A stretch of 64,000 bases of DNA from Glaciecola sp. UBA2563 (GCA_002340325.1 DDLV01000054.1:31261-95260), one strand, 5' to 3'; positions 48,443 through 58,268 are shown, numbered from the stretch's first letter. The notes: generated from the sequence alone by a model not told the origin. Translations and numbers: made by a program.

Positions 48443-50248
48443 TTAAAACCAATTCGCTTGCATTGATGCGCATACATCGTTGCTTTCATCAATTAGGGCT
48501 AAATCACGATCGATAAGAGGTAACTCCCAATCAATGTAATATTTAGCTGCTTGGATCTTGCCTCTGTAGTAATTGATTTTCTTTTCGTCAGCAGTGTTTT
48601 GCAGTCCTTTTTCAGCAGCGTGCGCTTGTTTAATCCACTTCCAACTAACCACAATGGAGGCAAAGATATTCATCATTGCTTGAGCGTTTGCTGAAAGTGA
48701 ATGTTGTACCTCGGGTAGCTGCATTTGTGCCGCCAATTTTTCTAATAACGCATGCAGCTTACCAAGATAAGGGGATACTTTTTGCACAAGTGCTTTAGAT
48801 TCGTCGCCAGTAGCGCTCTCAAACGTTGAAAGCATTTCGCGCTGTAAATACGCAACACCTTTACCATTTGATTGCCATATTTTACGGAACGTCAGATCTA
48901 ACGCTTGAATACCATTAGTGCCTTCGTGGATGGGGTTCAAGCGATTATCTCGCCAAAACTGCTCAGCTAAATACTCTCTTGTATACCCAGAACCACCGAG
49001 CACTTGAATGCCCAGATCATTGGCTTTGGGTCCGTACTCTGAAGGCCATGATTTAATGATGGGTGTTAATAAGTCCAGCAGCTGTGTCAATGATTGTCGT
49101 TCTTCTTCATCATCGCAGGTTGCAATGCGATCAAGTAAATTGGAACCATATAAACACAATGACATGCCACCTTCTGAAAATGCCTTTTGTGCTAACAGCA
49201 TACGTTTAACATCACCGTGTTGAATGATGGTGGCTGGTGGATCTGTGGGTTTCAAATTTGGCGCGACTCGCCCTTGCGTGCGCTCTTTTGCATAGTCAAG
49301 TGAATAAAGGTAGCCGCGATAACCGATCATTGCGGCACCAAAACCGACACCGATACGCGCTTCATTCATCATCATGAACATATAGCTCAAGCCTTTGTGA
49401 GCCTCTCCCACCAAATATCCGTGACAGTCATCTTTTTCACCAAACGACAATACGGTAGATGTTGTGCCGCGATAGCCTAGCTTGTGCAATAAACCAGCAA
49501 GTTGTACATCATTGTGCTTATCTACCTGTCCAGAGGCATCCAATCGGTATTTTGGTACAACAAATAATGAAATCCCTTTAACTCCTGGTGGTCCGCCCGG
49601 GATCTTTGCAAGCACGAGATGCACGATGTTGTCGGATAACTGATGGTCACCCCCTGAAATGTATATTTTGCTGCCGCTGATGCGATAAGTCCCATCTTCT
49701 TGTGGTACCGCGGTTGTTTTGATATCCGCCAAGCTTGATCCTGCATGAGGCTCAGTCAGCGCCATCGTTCCGGTAAAATCGCCAGTCAACATGCGCGGCA
49801 TAAATTGCGCTTTTAACTCATCGCTTGCGAAGTGGCTTATAACGTTAATAGCAGCGGCGGTGAGAAACGGATAACCGGTTGTAGATGGGTTTGCGGCCAT
49901 AAAGTAAGCGGATAGTGCCGTAATCACGGTTTCTGGAAGCTGCATACCACCATCTTCAAAGGAATATCGAGCAGCAATAAACCCTGCTTCTCTAAACGCA
50001 TCAAATGCAACTTTTACATCGTCAATCATATGCACGTGTTTGCCATCAAACGTCGGCTCGTTCTGATCGGCGATATGATTGTGAGGTAAAAATAAGTCTG
50101 TCGCTATTTTATCCGCAGTGTCCAAAATGGCATCAAACGTTTCTCGGTTGTATTCATTAAAGCGTTCTGCTTCACACAATTTTTCTGTATCTAATACTTC
50201 ATACAATTGAAAAGGCATTTCGAATGCATTAATTAGCGTGTCGGACAT
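48443..50248 (-). CDS. Acyl-CoA dehydrogenase (large, C-terminally extended form)
   Basis: A 601-residue flavoenzyme. MALTEPHAGSSLADIKTTA is the FAD/substrate-binding block, MMNEARIGVGFGAAM and the QVLGGSGYTREYLAEQFWRD region the helical domain; about 100 extra C-terminal residues place it with DUF-extended acyl-CoA dehydrogenases such as DmdC or FadE-like enzymes. It would oxidise an acyl-CoA to the trans-2-enoyl-CoA. It is first in the cluster, and the GlxA-type regulator is divergent, 151 bp away, and a plausible controller. Confidence 0.92.
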   Translation of the reverse strand: MSDTLINAFEMPFQLYEVLDTEKLCEAERFNEYNRETFDAILDTADKIATDLFLPHNHIADQNEPTFDGKHVHMIDDVKVAFDAFREAGFIAARYSFEDGGMQLPETVITALSAYFMAANPSTTGYPFLTAAAINVISHFASDELKAQFMPRMLTGDFTGTMALTEPHAGSSLADIKTTAVPQEDGTYRISGSKIYISGGDHQLSDNIVHLVLAKIPGGPPGVKGISLFVVPKYRLDASGQVDKHNDVQLAGLLHKLGYRGTTSTVLSFGEKDDCHGYLVGEAHKGLSYMFMMMNEARIGVGFGAAMIGYRGYLYSLDYAKERTQGRVAPNLKPTDPPATIIQHGDVKRMLLAQKAFSEGGMSLCLYGSNLLDRIATCDDEEERQSLTQLLDLLTPIIKSWPSEYGPKANDLGIQVLGGSGYTREYLAEQFWRDNRLNPIHEGTNGIQALDLTFRKIWQSNGKGVAYLQREMLSTFESATGDESKALVQKVSPYLGKLHALLEKLAAQMQLPEVQHSLSANAQAMMNIFASIVVSWKWIKQAHAAEKGLQNTADEKKINYYRGKIQAAKYYIDWELPLIDRDLALIDESNDVCASMQANWF

Positions 50249-50399
50249 TTACATCACCTCATTTGTTAATCAATTGTTATTTAACGGCGTAAGTGTAGAT
50301 TATTTATTTGAGATTATTGAGTGTCTTTAATGACATATTTAATGCGATTTAAGACAATAATGCGTATTATTAATGGACCTTCAATAAACCTAGTGATAG

Positions 50400-51404
50400 T
50401 TGATGCCGTTTTTCAGAAAATACAAAATCGTAATTCTAGGTTTCGATGGTGCGCTTTCGTCAGTTATTACGGGAGCGCTGGATGTATTCTCGTTTACCGG
50501 CGTTAGTTGGCAACGATTTCATCAACAACAGCCCGCTCCTCGATTTGAAGTAACTGTCGCAAGCATGTACAAACAACCCATTGAGTGTTCTAACAAACTG
50601 ACTGTAATGCCACATGCAGATATTAGAGATATCGAGGATGTAGACATTCTTCTAATCCCCACCATTGGCGGACCAATTGAGCACGTCTTGGCAGCGAACC
50701 GCTCGCTTATTTCCATCATAAAACGTTTTGCTAACATGAATGTTGATATCGCCAGCAATTGCTCAGGGGCTTTTTTCTTGGCAGAAGCGGGATTATTTGA
50801 ACAGCATACAGCAACAACACATTGGGGGTATGAAGACTTATTCAACGCGCGATATCCAAACGTCGATTTGAATGTACGCCAATTGATAACACAGGCGAAT
50901 AACGTTTTTTGCGCGGGCGGTGGCGTTGCTTTTAATGACTTGTGCTTACTGTTGATTGAACGTTATTGTGGGCATGAAATCGCAAATCAAGTGGCAAAAG
51001 CACATGTCATTAATCGACAATCTGATTACCAAGCAACTTATTCTAGTTTGCTTTCATTCAAAGAGCATAATCAACAACATATAGTACATGTACAAGAATA
51101 CATCGAATCCAATTTCAACCAGTCTATATCTATTGCCGAACTTGCCCGCATTGCACAGTGCACGGAAAGGACCTTAAACCGTCACTTTAAACGATACGTG
51201 GGCACGTCACCGGTTAAATACATTCAATCAGTTCGCGTCGAAAATGCAAAACGCCTTCTTGAACAAGATTCGGTAAATATCAAAAAACTCACAGATGCCG
51301 TTGGCTATGAAGACTATGCCTCGTTTGGGCGCTTGTTCAAAGCAAATACGGGGCTTACGCCGGCTAAGTACAGGGAGAAATTTCGACGCAACTTTATAGG
51401 TTAA
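50400..51404 (+). CDS. GlxA-type AraC family transcriptional regulator (DJ-1/PfpI-like plus HTH)
   Basis: A 334-residue regulator. Residues 10-190 form a DJ-1/PfpI-like ligand domain (SNCSGAFFLAEAGL with the nucleophile-elbow cysteine C122 in ASNCSGAF); the C-terminal 100 residues are an AraC two-HTH domain (SIAELARIAQCTERTLNRHF; LTDAVGYEDYASFGRLFKANTGLTP). It is divergent from the acyl-CoA dehydrogenase gene and probably controls that cluster, inferred only from position. The ligand is unknown. Confidence 0.9.
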   Translation: MMPFFRKYKIVILGFDGALSSVITGALDVFSFTGVSWQRFHQQQPAPRFEVTVASMYKQPIECSNKLTVMPHADIRDIEDVDILLIPTIGGPIEHVLAANRSLISIIKRFANMNVDIASNCSGAFFLAEAGLFEQHTATTHWGYEDLFNARYPNVDLNVRQLITQANNVFCAGGGVAFNDLCLLLIERYCGHEIANQVAKAHVINRQSDYQATYSSLLSFKEHNQQHIVHVQEYIESNFNQSISIAELARIAQCTERTLNRHFKRYVGTSPVKYIQSVRVENAKRLLEQDSVNIKKLTDAVGYEDYASFGRLFKANTGLTPAKYREKFRRNFIG

Positions 51405-51407
51405 ACA

Positions 51408-51590
51408 TGTCGCTGTTTATTTCAGCAGTGAATCTAGCTGCGGTCATGTTCACATGTAAAAGACGCTCGGCGACTTCCCTGTTCGCTCGAGCGAGTGCGT
51501 CCATGCACTCGCACGCTTTTACATGCGAACATGCCTCCGCCAATACGGTTCAATGTTGAAAAGGACAGCATTGTATTATGTAATTTTGTT
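51408..51590. repeat. Large imperfect palindrome, copy 2
   Basis: It lies in the convergent gap between the AraC and kinase genes. Inner arms 51445-51462 and 51516-51533 pair with one mismatch. Flanks TAGCTGCGG (51435-51443) and CCTCCGC (51534-51540) and the core GTTCGCTCG, TCCATGC, CTCGCACGCTT match copy 1 at 45453-45663; the distance from core to right arm is 26 bases in both. The arms read differently from copy 1 but remain complementary. Outer arms are weaker. Confidence 0.7.
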
Positions 51591-51599
51591 GATTTATCG

Positions 51600-52556
51600 T
51601 TAGGCCTTTAGCAGGCTTATGAACTCATCCATGTTTTTTGGTCTGGATTTAGGCGTTTTGCTCATGCACTTTAAACACAATTCTTTCAATCCTTTAGGTA
51701 CAGCAAGGTGTTGCGAATCTTCTGGAATCTGTGGTTCAACGTTAGTGATAAATTCCAAAATTTCATGTGTTTTTTCGCTGTCAAATGGGACTCTTCCAAA
51801 CAACACTTCATACAAAATAACACCAATACTATAAATGTCAGTACTACAGTTAATGTTGGGATCACGTTGCACCTGTTCTGGCGACATATAGCAAAGCGTA
51901 CCTTGAAGTTTGCCAGACATTGTCATAGATTTTTCGGTTTTGATCTCAGTGTCATTGGCGACTTCAATCGAGCCATTTCCTTCTCTTTCCCACACTTTTG
52001 CCAAACCCCAATCCAACAAAAGCACTTCGCCAAAGGAACCAACTAGAATGTTTTCTGGCTTTATGTCTCGATGAGCAACATGGTGAGCGTGAGCGTGAGC
52101 CAACGCAAAAGCCACTTTTGTGACAATATCTATTAGCTTGCGCAGACTATACTCTTCTCGCCTATCTAGTATCTCTCGTAGCGTCAGACCATGAACTAAT
52201 TTCATCGTAAAGAAATAGTTGTTTTGGTTATCTCTGCCAAGGTCGTGTATAGGAATGATATTGGGATGACGCAATACTGCAAGAACACGGGCTTCTCTTA
52301 ACAAACGCGTAACTTCGATTTCGTCGTCTTTGAATTCGGAGCGAAGTGTTTTGTAGGCAACAACTCGGTTAAGATATAGATCTTTGCAAGCCAAAATCAA
52401 AGACCTCCCGCCCTTAGCGATAGTATGCAAAAGTGCATATCGGGTGCTAAGGTTAAGCACTTCTGGAAGGTGCTTGTCTGTTTTTTCCAGAAATAGCTCC
52501 GATTTGTATTTCGGCGGAGTTCCAAATCTTAACATTGTATTTTTTCTACACCGCAT
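51600..52556 (-). CDS. Hanks-type Ser/Thr protein kinase
   Basis: A 318-residue kinase, domain only, with no membrane helix. Motifs: VAYKTL (ATP lysine), EVTRLLREARVLAVLRHPN (split by family: helix-C Glu), HRDIKPEN, DWG in place of DFG (LLLDWGLAKV) and GTLCYMSPEQ (P+1/APE-like). The glycine loop IAKGGRSLI is degenerate. A start ATG at 52556 has AAGGG 5 bases upstream. It is divergent from the double-Cache/CheW gene, with inverted repeats in the 390-bp gap, so both may be co-regulated. The substrate is unknown. Confidence 0.9.
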   Translation of the reverse strand: MRCRKNTMLRFGTPPKYKSELFLEKTDKHLPEVLNLSTRYALLHTIAKGGRSLILACKDLYLNRVVAYKTLRSEFKDDEIEVTRLLREARVLAVLRHPNIIPIHDLGRDNQNNYFFTMKLVHGLTLREILDRREEYSLRKLIDIVTKVAFALAHAHAHHVAHRDIKPENILVGSFGEVLLLDWGLAKVWEREGNGSIEVANDTEIKTEKSMTMSGKLQGTLCYMSPEQVQRDPNINCSTDIYSIGVILYEVLFGRVPFDSEKTHEILEFITNVEPQIPEDSQHLAVPKGLKELCLKCMSKTPKSRPKNMDEFISLLKA

Positions 52557-52632
52557 TAACCCTTTTAGACAAGGGAATAAATTCGATTCTAATCACTGAC
52601 AGGCATAGAGCGGTCGGACACGCTTTAGTATT

Positions 52633-52671
52633 TTCGTTTCATACAATAAAAATAAACCACAATGAAACGAA
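52633..52671. promoter_or_regulatory. Inverted repeat in the kinase/Cache-CheW gap
   Basis: TTCGTTTCAT (52633-52642) and ATGAAACGAA (52662-52671) are perfect 10-base arms with 19 bases between; a T run follows on the plus strand. It could be an operator for the kinase promoter or a short terminator/attenuator. The regulator is unknown. Confidence 0.35.
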
Positions 52672-52846
52672 TTTTTTAACTTTTCGCCTTTCGTGACGCT
52701 TGAAAAAGTATATCGGTTCTACTTGTTAAATCTGTAGAAAAAACTGAACGAAAACGTCTGGTTTAACGTGTTATTTATACTTAAGTCTAGAACTGTAACC
52801 ACCAATAAAGTCAACGCCTACAGCCCAATTGCGGTAAAAGTATTTC

Positions 52847-52867
52847 ATTGTGAATTATAGTCACAAT
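52847..52867. promoter_or_regulatory. Palindromic site upstream of the double-Cache/CheW gene
   Basis: ATTGTGA-ATTATAG-TCACAAT is a perfect 7-7-7 inverted repeat about 80 bases before the start codon. It resembles a CRP/FNR half-site pair but the spacer is one base too long for CRP. Confidence 0.3.
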
Positions 52868-52945
52868 TTGCTTACACCTGACTATTAAGAATTCAAACTT
52901 AGCGTCGATAAAATTATCAAGTTTGACCTAACACTAGTTACATTT

Positions 52946-55606
52946 ATGGATTCAAAACACCTTATCAAACACATGCCAGACGTGAACGAATACTACCACG
53001 CGCTCAACAGTCTCTCGGAACGCTGGAATCTGCTTGCGTTGTTAGGACAAATGTCAAATATTGGAATGGATATGACAGAGACAAGGGAAGGTTTTCAGCA
53101 ACTTACTGACAGATTAATGCAGCGACTAGGCCGTGAAACGCTCGCTAAGCTTACGTCTGAAATGGAAGCAAAAACACAGGTAGCTGTGGATATTGTGATT
53201 CGCAATCTATTTGAACGAACCGCGGATATTGGTTTTTTAGCTACAGATGATGACATCAGAGAATTCATCCAAACCTCAAAAGGCCTAAACGGTGAAGAAG
53301 ACGCCGATAAAGCCATTTATCAAGAGAAGGTCGACCAAATTGTTGAGCGATTTGGCGAATATGTCGCAAAGTACTCTGTGTATTACAACATAGTTTTATT
53401 AGACACAGATGGCGTCTTGCTTGCTCAGCTTGATCAGAACAATACATTTAGCCAGTCTAAAGACCCGCTGATTCAAGAGGCATTAAACACTAATGCAGAA
53501 TATGTAGAATGCTACAAGGAAACAGATTTGCAATCTGAAAAAGAAAAGTGCTTGATTTATGCCTATAGAGTCACTGAAAACAACGATCCTGCCTCCACGC
53601 CATTAGGCGTGTTGTGTTTAATGTTTCGTTTCGAGAATGAAATGTCTGGGATTTTTCAAAACCTAATGGAAGATAATGACCGGATGGAAATCACGTTATT
53701 GGACAGCGATGGCTATGTGATTTCATCAAGCGATCCTTATCACATTCCGATTGGAGCCAAAGTACCTAAAATCCTGGACAAGGACTGCGAAATCATTCGA
53801 TTTTCAGGTCGAGAGTATTTTGCAAAAACGACCCCGACCCAAGGGTATGAGGGTTTTAAAGGCCTTGGTTGGTACGGACATGTGATGGTGCCGCTGGAGT
53901 ATGCATTTCATGTAAATGTCGAACAATCACACCATTCGATTAGCGATGAAATTATGCAGCAAGTCGTCGCAGGTTCTACGTTATTCTCAGATGAGCTTAT
54001 CGATATACCGAGACAAGCTGACAGAATTCAGTCTGATTTGGATAACACCGTTTGGAACGGGAATGTTCAAATCGCAAACACAAAATCAGGGGATAATTCA
54101 TTCTCCAAAACGTTGTTAAATGAGATTTCAAAGACAGGCGAAAAAACAAAGCAAGTATTCGAGAAATCGATTGCTGATTTGAACCAAACCGTAATCTCTT
54201 CATACATGGGAGTTGCAGACTTTCACGCATCTCTAGCCGTCGATATCATGGACCGAAACTTATATGAAAGGGCAAATGACTGTCGATGGTGGTCACTGAA
54301 CAGTTCTTTTATCAACATCTTGGCAAAACAAGTGATTGACGATTCAGATAAAGCGACAATTACAAGCATACTCAAATACATAAACAACCTATATACGGTT
54401 TATACTAACTTGTTTATTTTTGATAAATCAGGCGCTATCGTCGCAGTATCTAATGATGCTGAAAGACACCTTATTGGACGTCGCCTATCCGAAAGTTGGG
54501 TGTCCGAAACACTTTCTATACGCGACACACAATCCTACGCGGTGAGTAGTTTTGAAGAATCTAGTCAATATGGCGGTAAACACACCTATATATATGGCGC
54601 TTCAATTCTCGATATTCATTCAAAACAAGTTCACGGTGGGATTGGCATTGTCTTCGATTCAGAGCCACAATTCGAACAGATGCTGTTAGATGCCATGCCA
54701 CGAAACGATCGCGGTGAACTAATTCAGGGCGGCTTCAGCATTTTAGCAAATCCAGACCGGACCATCATTTCTTCTACAGACAAATCTTTTCCAATTGGTA
54801 GTGTACTTGATATTGAACATCGTTTTTTTGCACTCGATAATGGCAAAGGCGTATCCGACATAATTCAAATGAAAGATAAATATTATGTGGTCGGTTCCCG
54901 CATGAGTGGTGGTTATCGAGAATACAAAATAAACGACAACTACAGAAATGACGTTGTTGCTCTGGTATTTGTTGAAATTGGTTCAGTGGTAGAGGATGTA
55001 TCGCAATCCGATACTGATTACAGAAGCTTCCGCGACTTTAAGTATCCTCAACATCAGGTTGGCGAAGAAACCGTTGAATTATCGACCTTTGTTATCAACA
55101 ACAAGCTTTACGCCCTTGAATCAAAAGACATCCTGTGCTCGCTTCGCAATCAGGAAATTACACCAATGCCAGGCTCTGATCCGAGATGCCTTGGTATTAT
55201 TTGCTATCAACGTCAGAGCATTCCCATTATTTCTTTGAAAGGTATCGATGGATTTGACGCTGCTTACGATAAACAGAAGCAATCTATCATCTTGATTCAT
55301 CTGCATGGAGAATCCGATCAAACCATTGGATTGGTAGTTGATAGGGTCATAGATAGCCCAGAAGTCCCCAAGAGAGCACTTGAACCATGCGATAAGATGC
55401 TTTATGCAAACACGATGTTAACGCGTTATGTTGTCCAGCCAGAACAGAACAACGAACGCAATCAAATGCTTCTTGTATTGGATATGAACCTCATAGGCGA
55501 GCGTATTTTAAGTGAATCATTCGCTGACGATGATGGCAATGATATATACAACCAACAACCCTTGTTAGAAGTCATGAGTGAAGTGCGAAAAGACACAATG
55601 CGGTAG
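52946..55606 (+). CDS. Soluble double-Cache-like protein with C-terminal CheW domain
   Basis: An 886-residue protein. Two related sensor halves are visible: VAVDIVIRNLFERTADIG (about residue 77 onward) and LAVDIMDRNLYERANDC (about 430 onward), each followed by a Cache-like region (NIVLLDTDGVLLAQLD; LFIFDKSGAIVAVSND) and a second sensor-like sheet (LLDSDGYVISSSDP; ILANPDRTIISSTD). The last 160 residues resemble CheW (LSTFVINNKLYALES, CLGIICYQRQSIPIIS, IGLVVDRVID). No transmembrane helix, signal peptide or methyl-accepting hairpin is present, so it is probably cytoplasmic and coupled to a CheA through CheW. It is divergent from a kinase gene. Cache domains are usually extracytoplasmic, which makes this architecture unusual. 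Confidence 0.8.
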   Translation: MDSKHLIKHMPDVNEYYHALNSLSERWNLLALLGQMSNIGMDMTETREGFQQLTDRLMQRLGRETLAKLTSEMEAKTQVAVDIVIRNLFERTADIGFLATDDDIREFIQTSKGLNGEEDADKAIYQEKVDQIVERFGEYVAKYSVYYNIVLLDTDGVLLAQLDQNNTFSQSKDPLIQEALNTNAEYVECYKETDLQSEKEKCLIYAYRVTENNDPASTPLGVLCLMFRFENEMSGIFQNLMEDNDRMEITLLDSDGYVISSSDPYHIPIGAKVPKILDKDCEIIRFSGREYFAKTTPTQGYEGFKGLGWYGHVMVPLEYAFHVNVEQSHHSISDEIMQQVVAGSTLFSDELIDIPRQADRIQSDLDNTVWNGNVQIANTKSGDNSFSKTLLNEISKTGEKTKQVFEKSIADLNQTVISSYMGVADFHASLAVDIMDRNLYERANDCRWWSLNSSFINILAKQVIDDSDKATITSILKYINNLYTVYTNLFIFDKSGAIVAVSNDAERHLIGRRLSESWVSETLSIRDTQSYAVSSFEESSQYGGKHTYIYGASILDIHSKQVHGGIGIVFDSEPQFEQMLLDAMPRNDRGELIQGGFSILANPDRTIISSTDKSFPIGSVLDIEHRFFALDNGKGVSDIIQMKDKYYVVGSRMSGGYREYKINDNYRNDVVALVFVEIGSVVEDVSQSDTDYRSFRDFKYPQHQVGEETVELSTFVINNKLYALESKDILCSLRNQEITPMPGSDPRCLGIICYQRQSIPIISLKGIDGFDAAYDKQKQSIILIHLHGESDQTIGLVVDRVIDSPEVPKRALEPCDKMLYANTMLTRYVVQPEQNNERNQMLLVLDMNLIGERILSESFADDDGNDIYNQQPLLEVMSEVRKDTMR

Positions 55607-55917
55607 GTTAATCTCACTCTCAACTCATTTAGCACTCCTAAATCAGCACGTAAGCGCGCTTAAACCTATTTGTCATATGGCTTTGACAAGATAGCGATAA
55701 GCGCGGCTCTCGCAGCGGTACAAAAATACAAACCCATGTATCTTTTTCACGGAATTGAGAAAGAACCCAACGAAATGTCATAAATTAGCAATAATTCCAG
55801 CATACCTCGTCTGCTAAAATAAAAGGTGGCGAGGGGATATCATTGCACCAATTTAGATTGACATCGCCATTGGTTTATAAAAAAAACACGACTACAAAAT
55901 ACCTTGGGGATATTTAC
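55607..55917. other. Intergenic gap upstream of the TonB receptor gene
   Basis: About 310 bp with no recognisable gene, terminator or repeat. A TTG at 55843 opens the receptor frame early but has no ribosome-binding site or signal peptide, so this stretch is assigned to the promoter region. Confidence 0.3.
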
Positions 55918-58197
55918 ATGACACCTTTTAAGCACACAGCTGTGGCGCTAACAGTAGCGATGGCGTTTGCACAACCTGCCTATTCACAGCAAGTCTCTTC
56001 TGAAGAATTAACTGATACTCCCGCAGATGAAGAAAAAGGACTTGAGAGAATAGAAGTTACAGCCACAAAGCGCGTGCAGTCTATTCAAGAAGTGCCGATT
56101 TCAATTGCAACGGTTTCAACAGAAGAACTGCGAACAATCTTTGCTGGCAACGAAGACATAAGAGCGCTGGCAGTCAGAGTGCCTGGCCTATACGCCGAAT
56201 CCTCAAATGGTAGAGTTGCTCCACGCTTTTACATAAGAGGATTGGGAAATACCGATTTTGATTTAGCAGCGTCGCAACCAGTTTCCATCATTATGGATGA
56301 TGTTGTGATGGAAAATACAGTATTAAAGAGTTTTCCTATCTTTGATGTTGAGCAAGTCGAAGTTATTCGAGGGCCACAAGGTACTTTATTTGGACGTAAT
56401 ACAACAGCGGGTATTGTCAAATTTGACAGCGTTAAACCAAGTCAAGATTTTGATGCTTTTGTAAATGTGGCCGCTGGTGATCTTGGCACGTTTAACGTTG
56501 AAGCTGCGGTCGGCGGCGGTATCACCGATGCTGTATCAGGCAGATTTTCAATACTCTCACAGGAGCGTGACGACTATATCTTTAATGGCGCTAACCCTGA
56601 TGCAGGAAAAGTGTTGGGCGGTTTTAGAGATAATGCTTTTAGGGGGCAGTTGCTAATTGCGCCGGCTGATGACTGGAGTATTCTGTTAAATGTCCATAGC
56701 AGAGATTACGATGGTACTGCGGAGTTATTTAGAGCAAACATTTTCACCAACGGCTCGAATGAGCTCAACGAAAATTACGATAGAGATGTTGTATTTTACG
56801 ATGCCAATTTACTCGGCAACGGGTTTGATAATAACCCACAAGCATACGAAAACTCGGGGTACTCGTTTAAAGTGGAATACGACTTTTCGGACATGACGAT
56901 GACGGCAATTACCGCCTACGAAGAAGCCGATGGCTTTAGTCTAGGCGACATCGACGGTGGCTTTGGAAGCGCCGCAGACTTCACGCCAGATCCTCGTCCT
57001 GGCTTTATTCCATTTGACGCCGTCACTCGCGATTCACTGGATGATCTTCAACAGTTTACACAAGAAATCCGCATTGCAAGTAACAATGACGAAGATTACA
57101 CATGGCAAGTGGGTATGTTTTATTTTAACTCATCATTTGATGTCACCAGTACTGATGGTTTTTTTGGTGCGACTACAGTGACGCATGAGAACACTGCTTG
57201 GGCTGTATTTGGTCAAAGCACATATGACGTATCTGAAAAGCTAACGGTTACTGGCGGTATCCGTTATACCTATGATGAAAAATCACTTGAAGTTGGCGAC
57301 CAAAACGTTGATGGATTTGCTGTAGTGATAGGCGATGCAAGTATTCAAGATTACGACCCTGTCGACGTCGATGACGGTCAAGTGGGTGTTGAATTATCCG
57401 CAAACTATCAATTGAATGATGATATGAGTGTGTTTGCGCGTTTTGCCAATGGGTTTAGAGCCCAATCCATTCAAGGGCGAGATATTGCGTTTGAAGGCAA
57501 TCCTTCAGTGGCTGAGGCAGAAACAATAAACTCGGTAGAAGCAGGGATTAAAGCTGATCTGTTGGACAATACATTGCGCATAAACGCCGCTGTCTTTGGT
57601 TACGTTGTTGACGATATCCAACTATCTGCGATTGGTGGGCAATCAAACGGTAACTCTCTGTTGAATGCAGATAAAGGCGAAGCATTTGGTTTCGAAATTG
57701 ACGCCAAGTACTTAGTCACTGAAAATCTGGTATTAACAGCAGGTTTTGCATTAAATGAAACCGAGTTAAAAGACGACGATTTACAGGTTGCCATCTGCGG
57801 TGCAGATTGTACTGTTCTTGACCCGGTCACCGATGGCCTTGCATCTGTTGACGGCAACCCATTTCCAAACGCGCCTCGAACTACGTTTAGTTTCACAGCG
57901 AGATATGCCGTGCCTTTGAGTGAATCGACTGAGTTTTTTATCTTTACGGATTGGGCAGTGCAAGGAGAAACCAATATCTTCTTGTATGATGCAGTAGAAT
58001 TTCAAGTAAAAGATCAGTATGAGGGTGGCTTAAAAGTCGGCTTTAAAGATTATGAAGACAATTACGAAATCTCTCTCTTTGGTCGAAATATCACCAGCGA
58101 AGATAATATCAAAGGCGCCATCGACTTTAACAACCTAACCGGTTTCGTGAATGAACCTGCGATTTTTGGTATTCAGTTTAGAGCCGAATTCAACTAA
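55918..58197 (+). CDS. TonB-dependent outer-membrane receptor
   Basis: A 759-residue receptor from the chosen ATG at 55918, which has GGGGAT 7 bases upstream and a signal peptide MTPFKHTAVALTVAMAFAQ ending AYSQ. The TonB box region reads ERIEVTATKR, the plug contains VEVIRGPQGTLFGRNTTAG, and the barrel ends in IFGIQFRAEFN with terminal aromatic/Asn typical of outer-membrane beta barrels. The plug and barrel resemble ferric siderophore or nutrient receptors of Alteromonas and Sphingomonas; the ligand is not identifiable. No transporter or Fur-like site is adjacent. It is followed by a good terminator. Confidence 0.93.
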   Translation: MTPFKHTAVALTVAMAFAQPAYSQQVSSEELTDTPADEEKGLERIEVTATKRVQSIQEVPISIATVSTEELRTIFAGNEDIRALAVRVPGLYAESSNGRVAPRFYIRGLGNTDFDLAASQPVSIIMDDVVMENTVLKSFPIFDVEQVEVIRGPQGTLFGRNTTAGIVKFDSVKPSQDFDAFVNVAAGDLGTFNVEAAVGGGITDAVSGRFSILSQERDDYIFNGANPDAGKVLGGFRDNAFRGQLLIAPADDWSILLNVHSRDYDGTAELFRANIFTNGSNELNENYDRDVVFYDANLLGNGFDNNPQAYENSGYSFKVEYDFSDMTMTAITAYEEADGFSLGDIDGGFGSAADFTPDPRPGFIPFDAVTRDSLDDLQQFTQEIRIASNNDEDYTWQVGMFYFNSSFDVTSTDGFFGATTVTHENTAWAVFGQSTYDVSEKLTVTGGIRYTYDEKSLEVGDQNVDGFAVVIGDASIQDYDPVDVDDGQVGVELSANYQLNDDMSVFARFANGFRAQSIQGRDIAFEGNPSVAEAETINSVEAGIKADLLDNTLRINAAVFGYVVDDIQLSAIGGQSNGNSLLNADKGEAFGFEIDAKYLVTENLVLTAGFALNETELKDDDLQVAICGADCTVLDPVTDGLASVDGNPFPNAPRTTFSFTARYAVPLSESTEFFIFTDWAVQGETNIFLYDAVEFQVKDQYEGGLKVGFKDYEDNYEISLFGRNITSEDNIKGAIDFNNLTGFVNEPAIFGIQFRAEFN

Positions 58198-58232
58198 ATC
58201 GGAGTAATAACGAACTGATTCAATGAAATTCA

Positions 58233-58259
58233 AAGCCAGTCTTATAGACTGGCTTTTTT
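58233..58259 (+). terminator. Rho-independent terminator of the TonB receptor gene
   Basis: AAGCCAGTC (58233-58241) pairs with GACTGGCTT (58247-58255) around TTATA and is followed by a T tract. It lies 35 bases after the stop codon. Confidence 0.9.
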
Positions 58260-58268
58260 GATCTTCAT

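Noticed and set aside
52847..52867. CRP binding site
   Set aside because: TGTGA and TCACA are present but separated by 7 rather than 6 bases; kept only as a generic palindrome.
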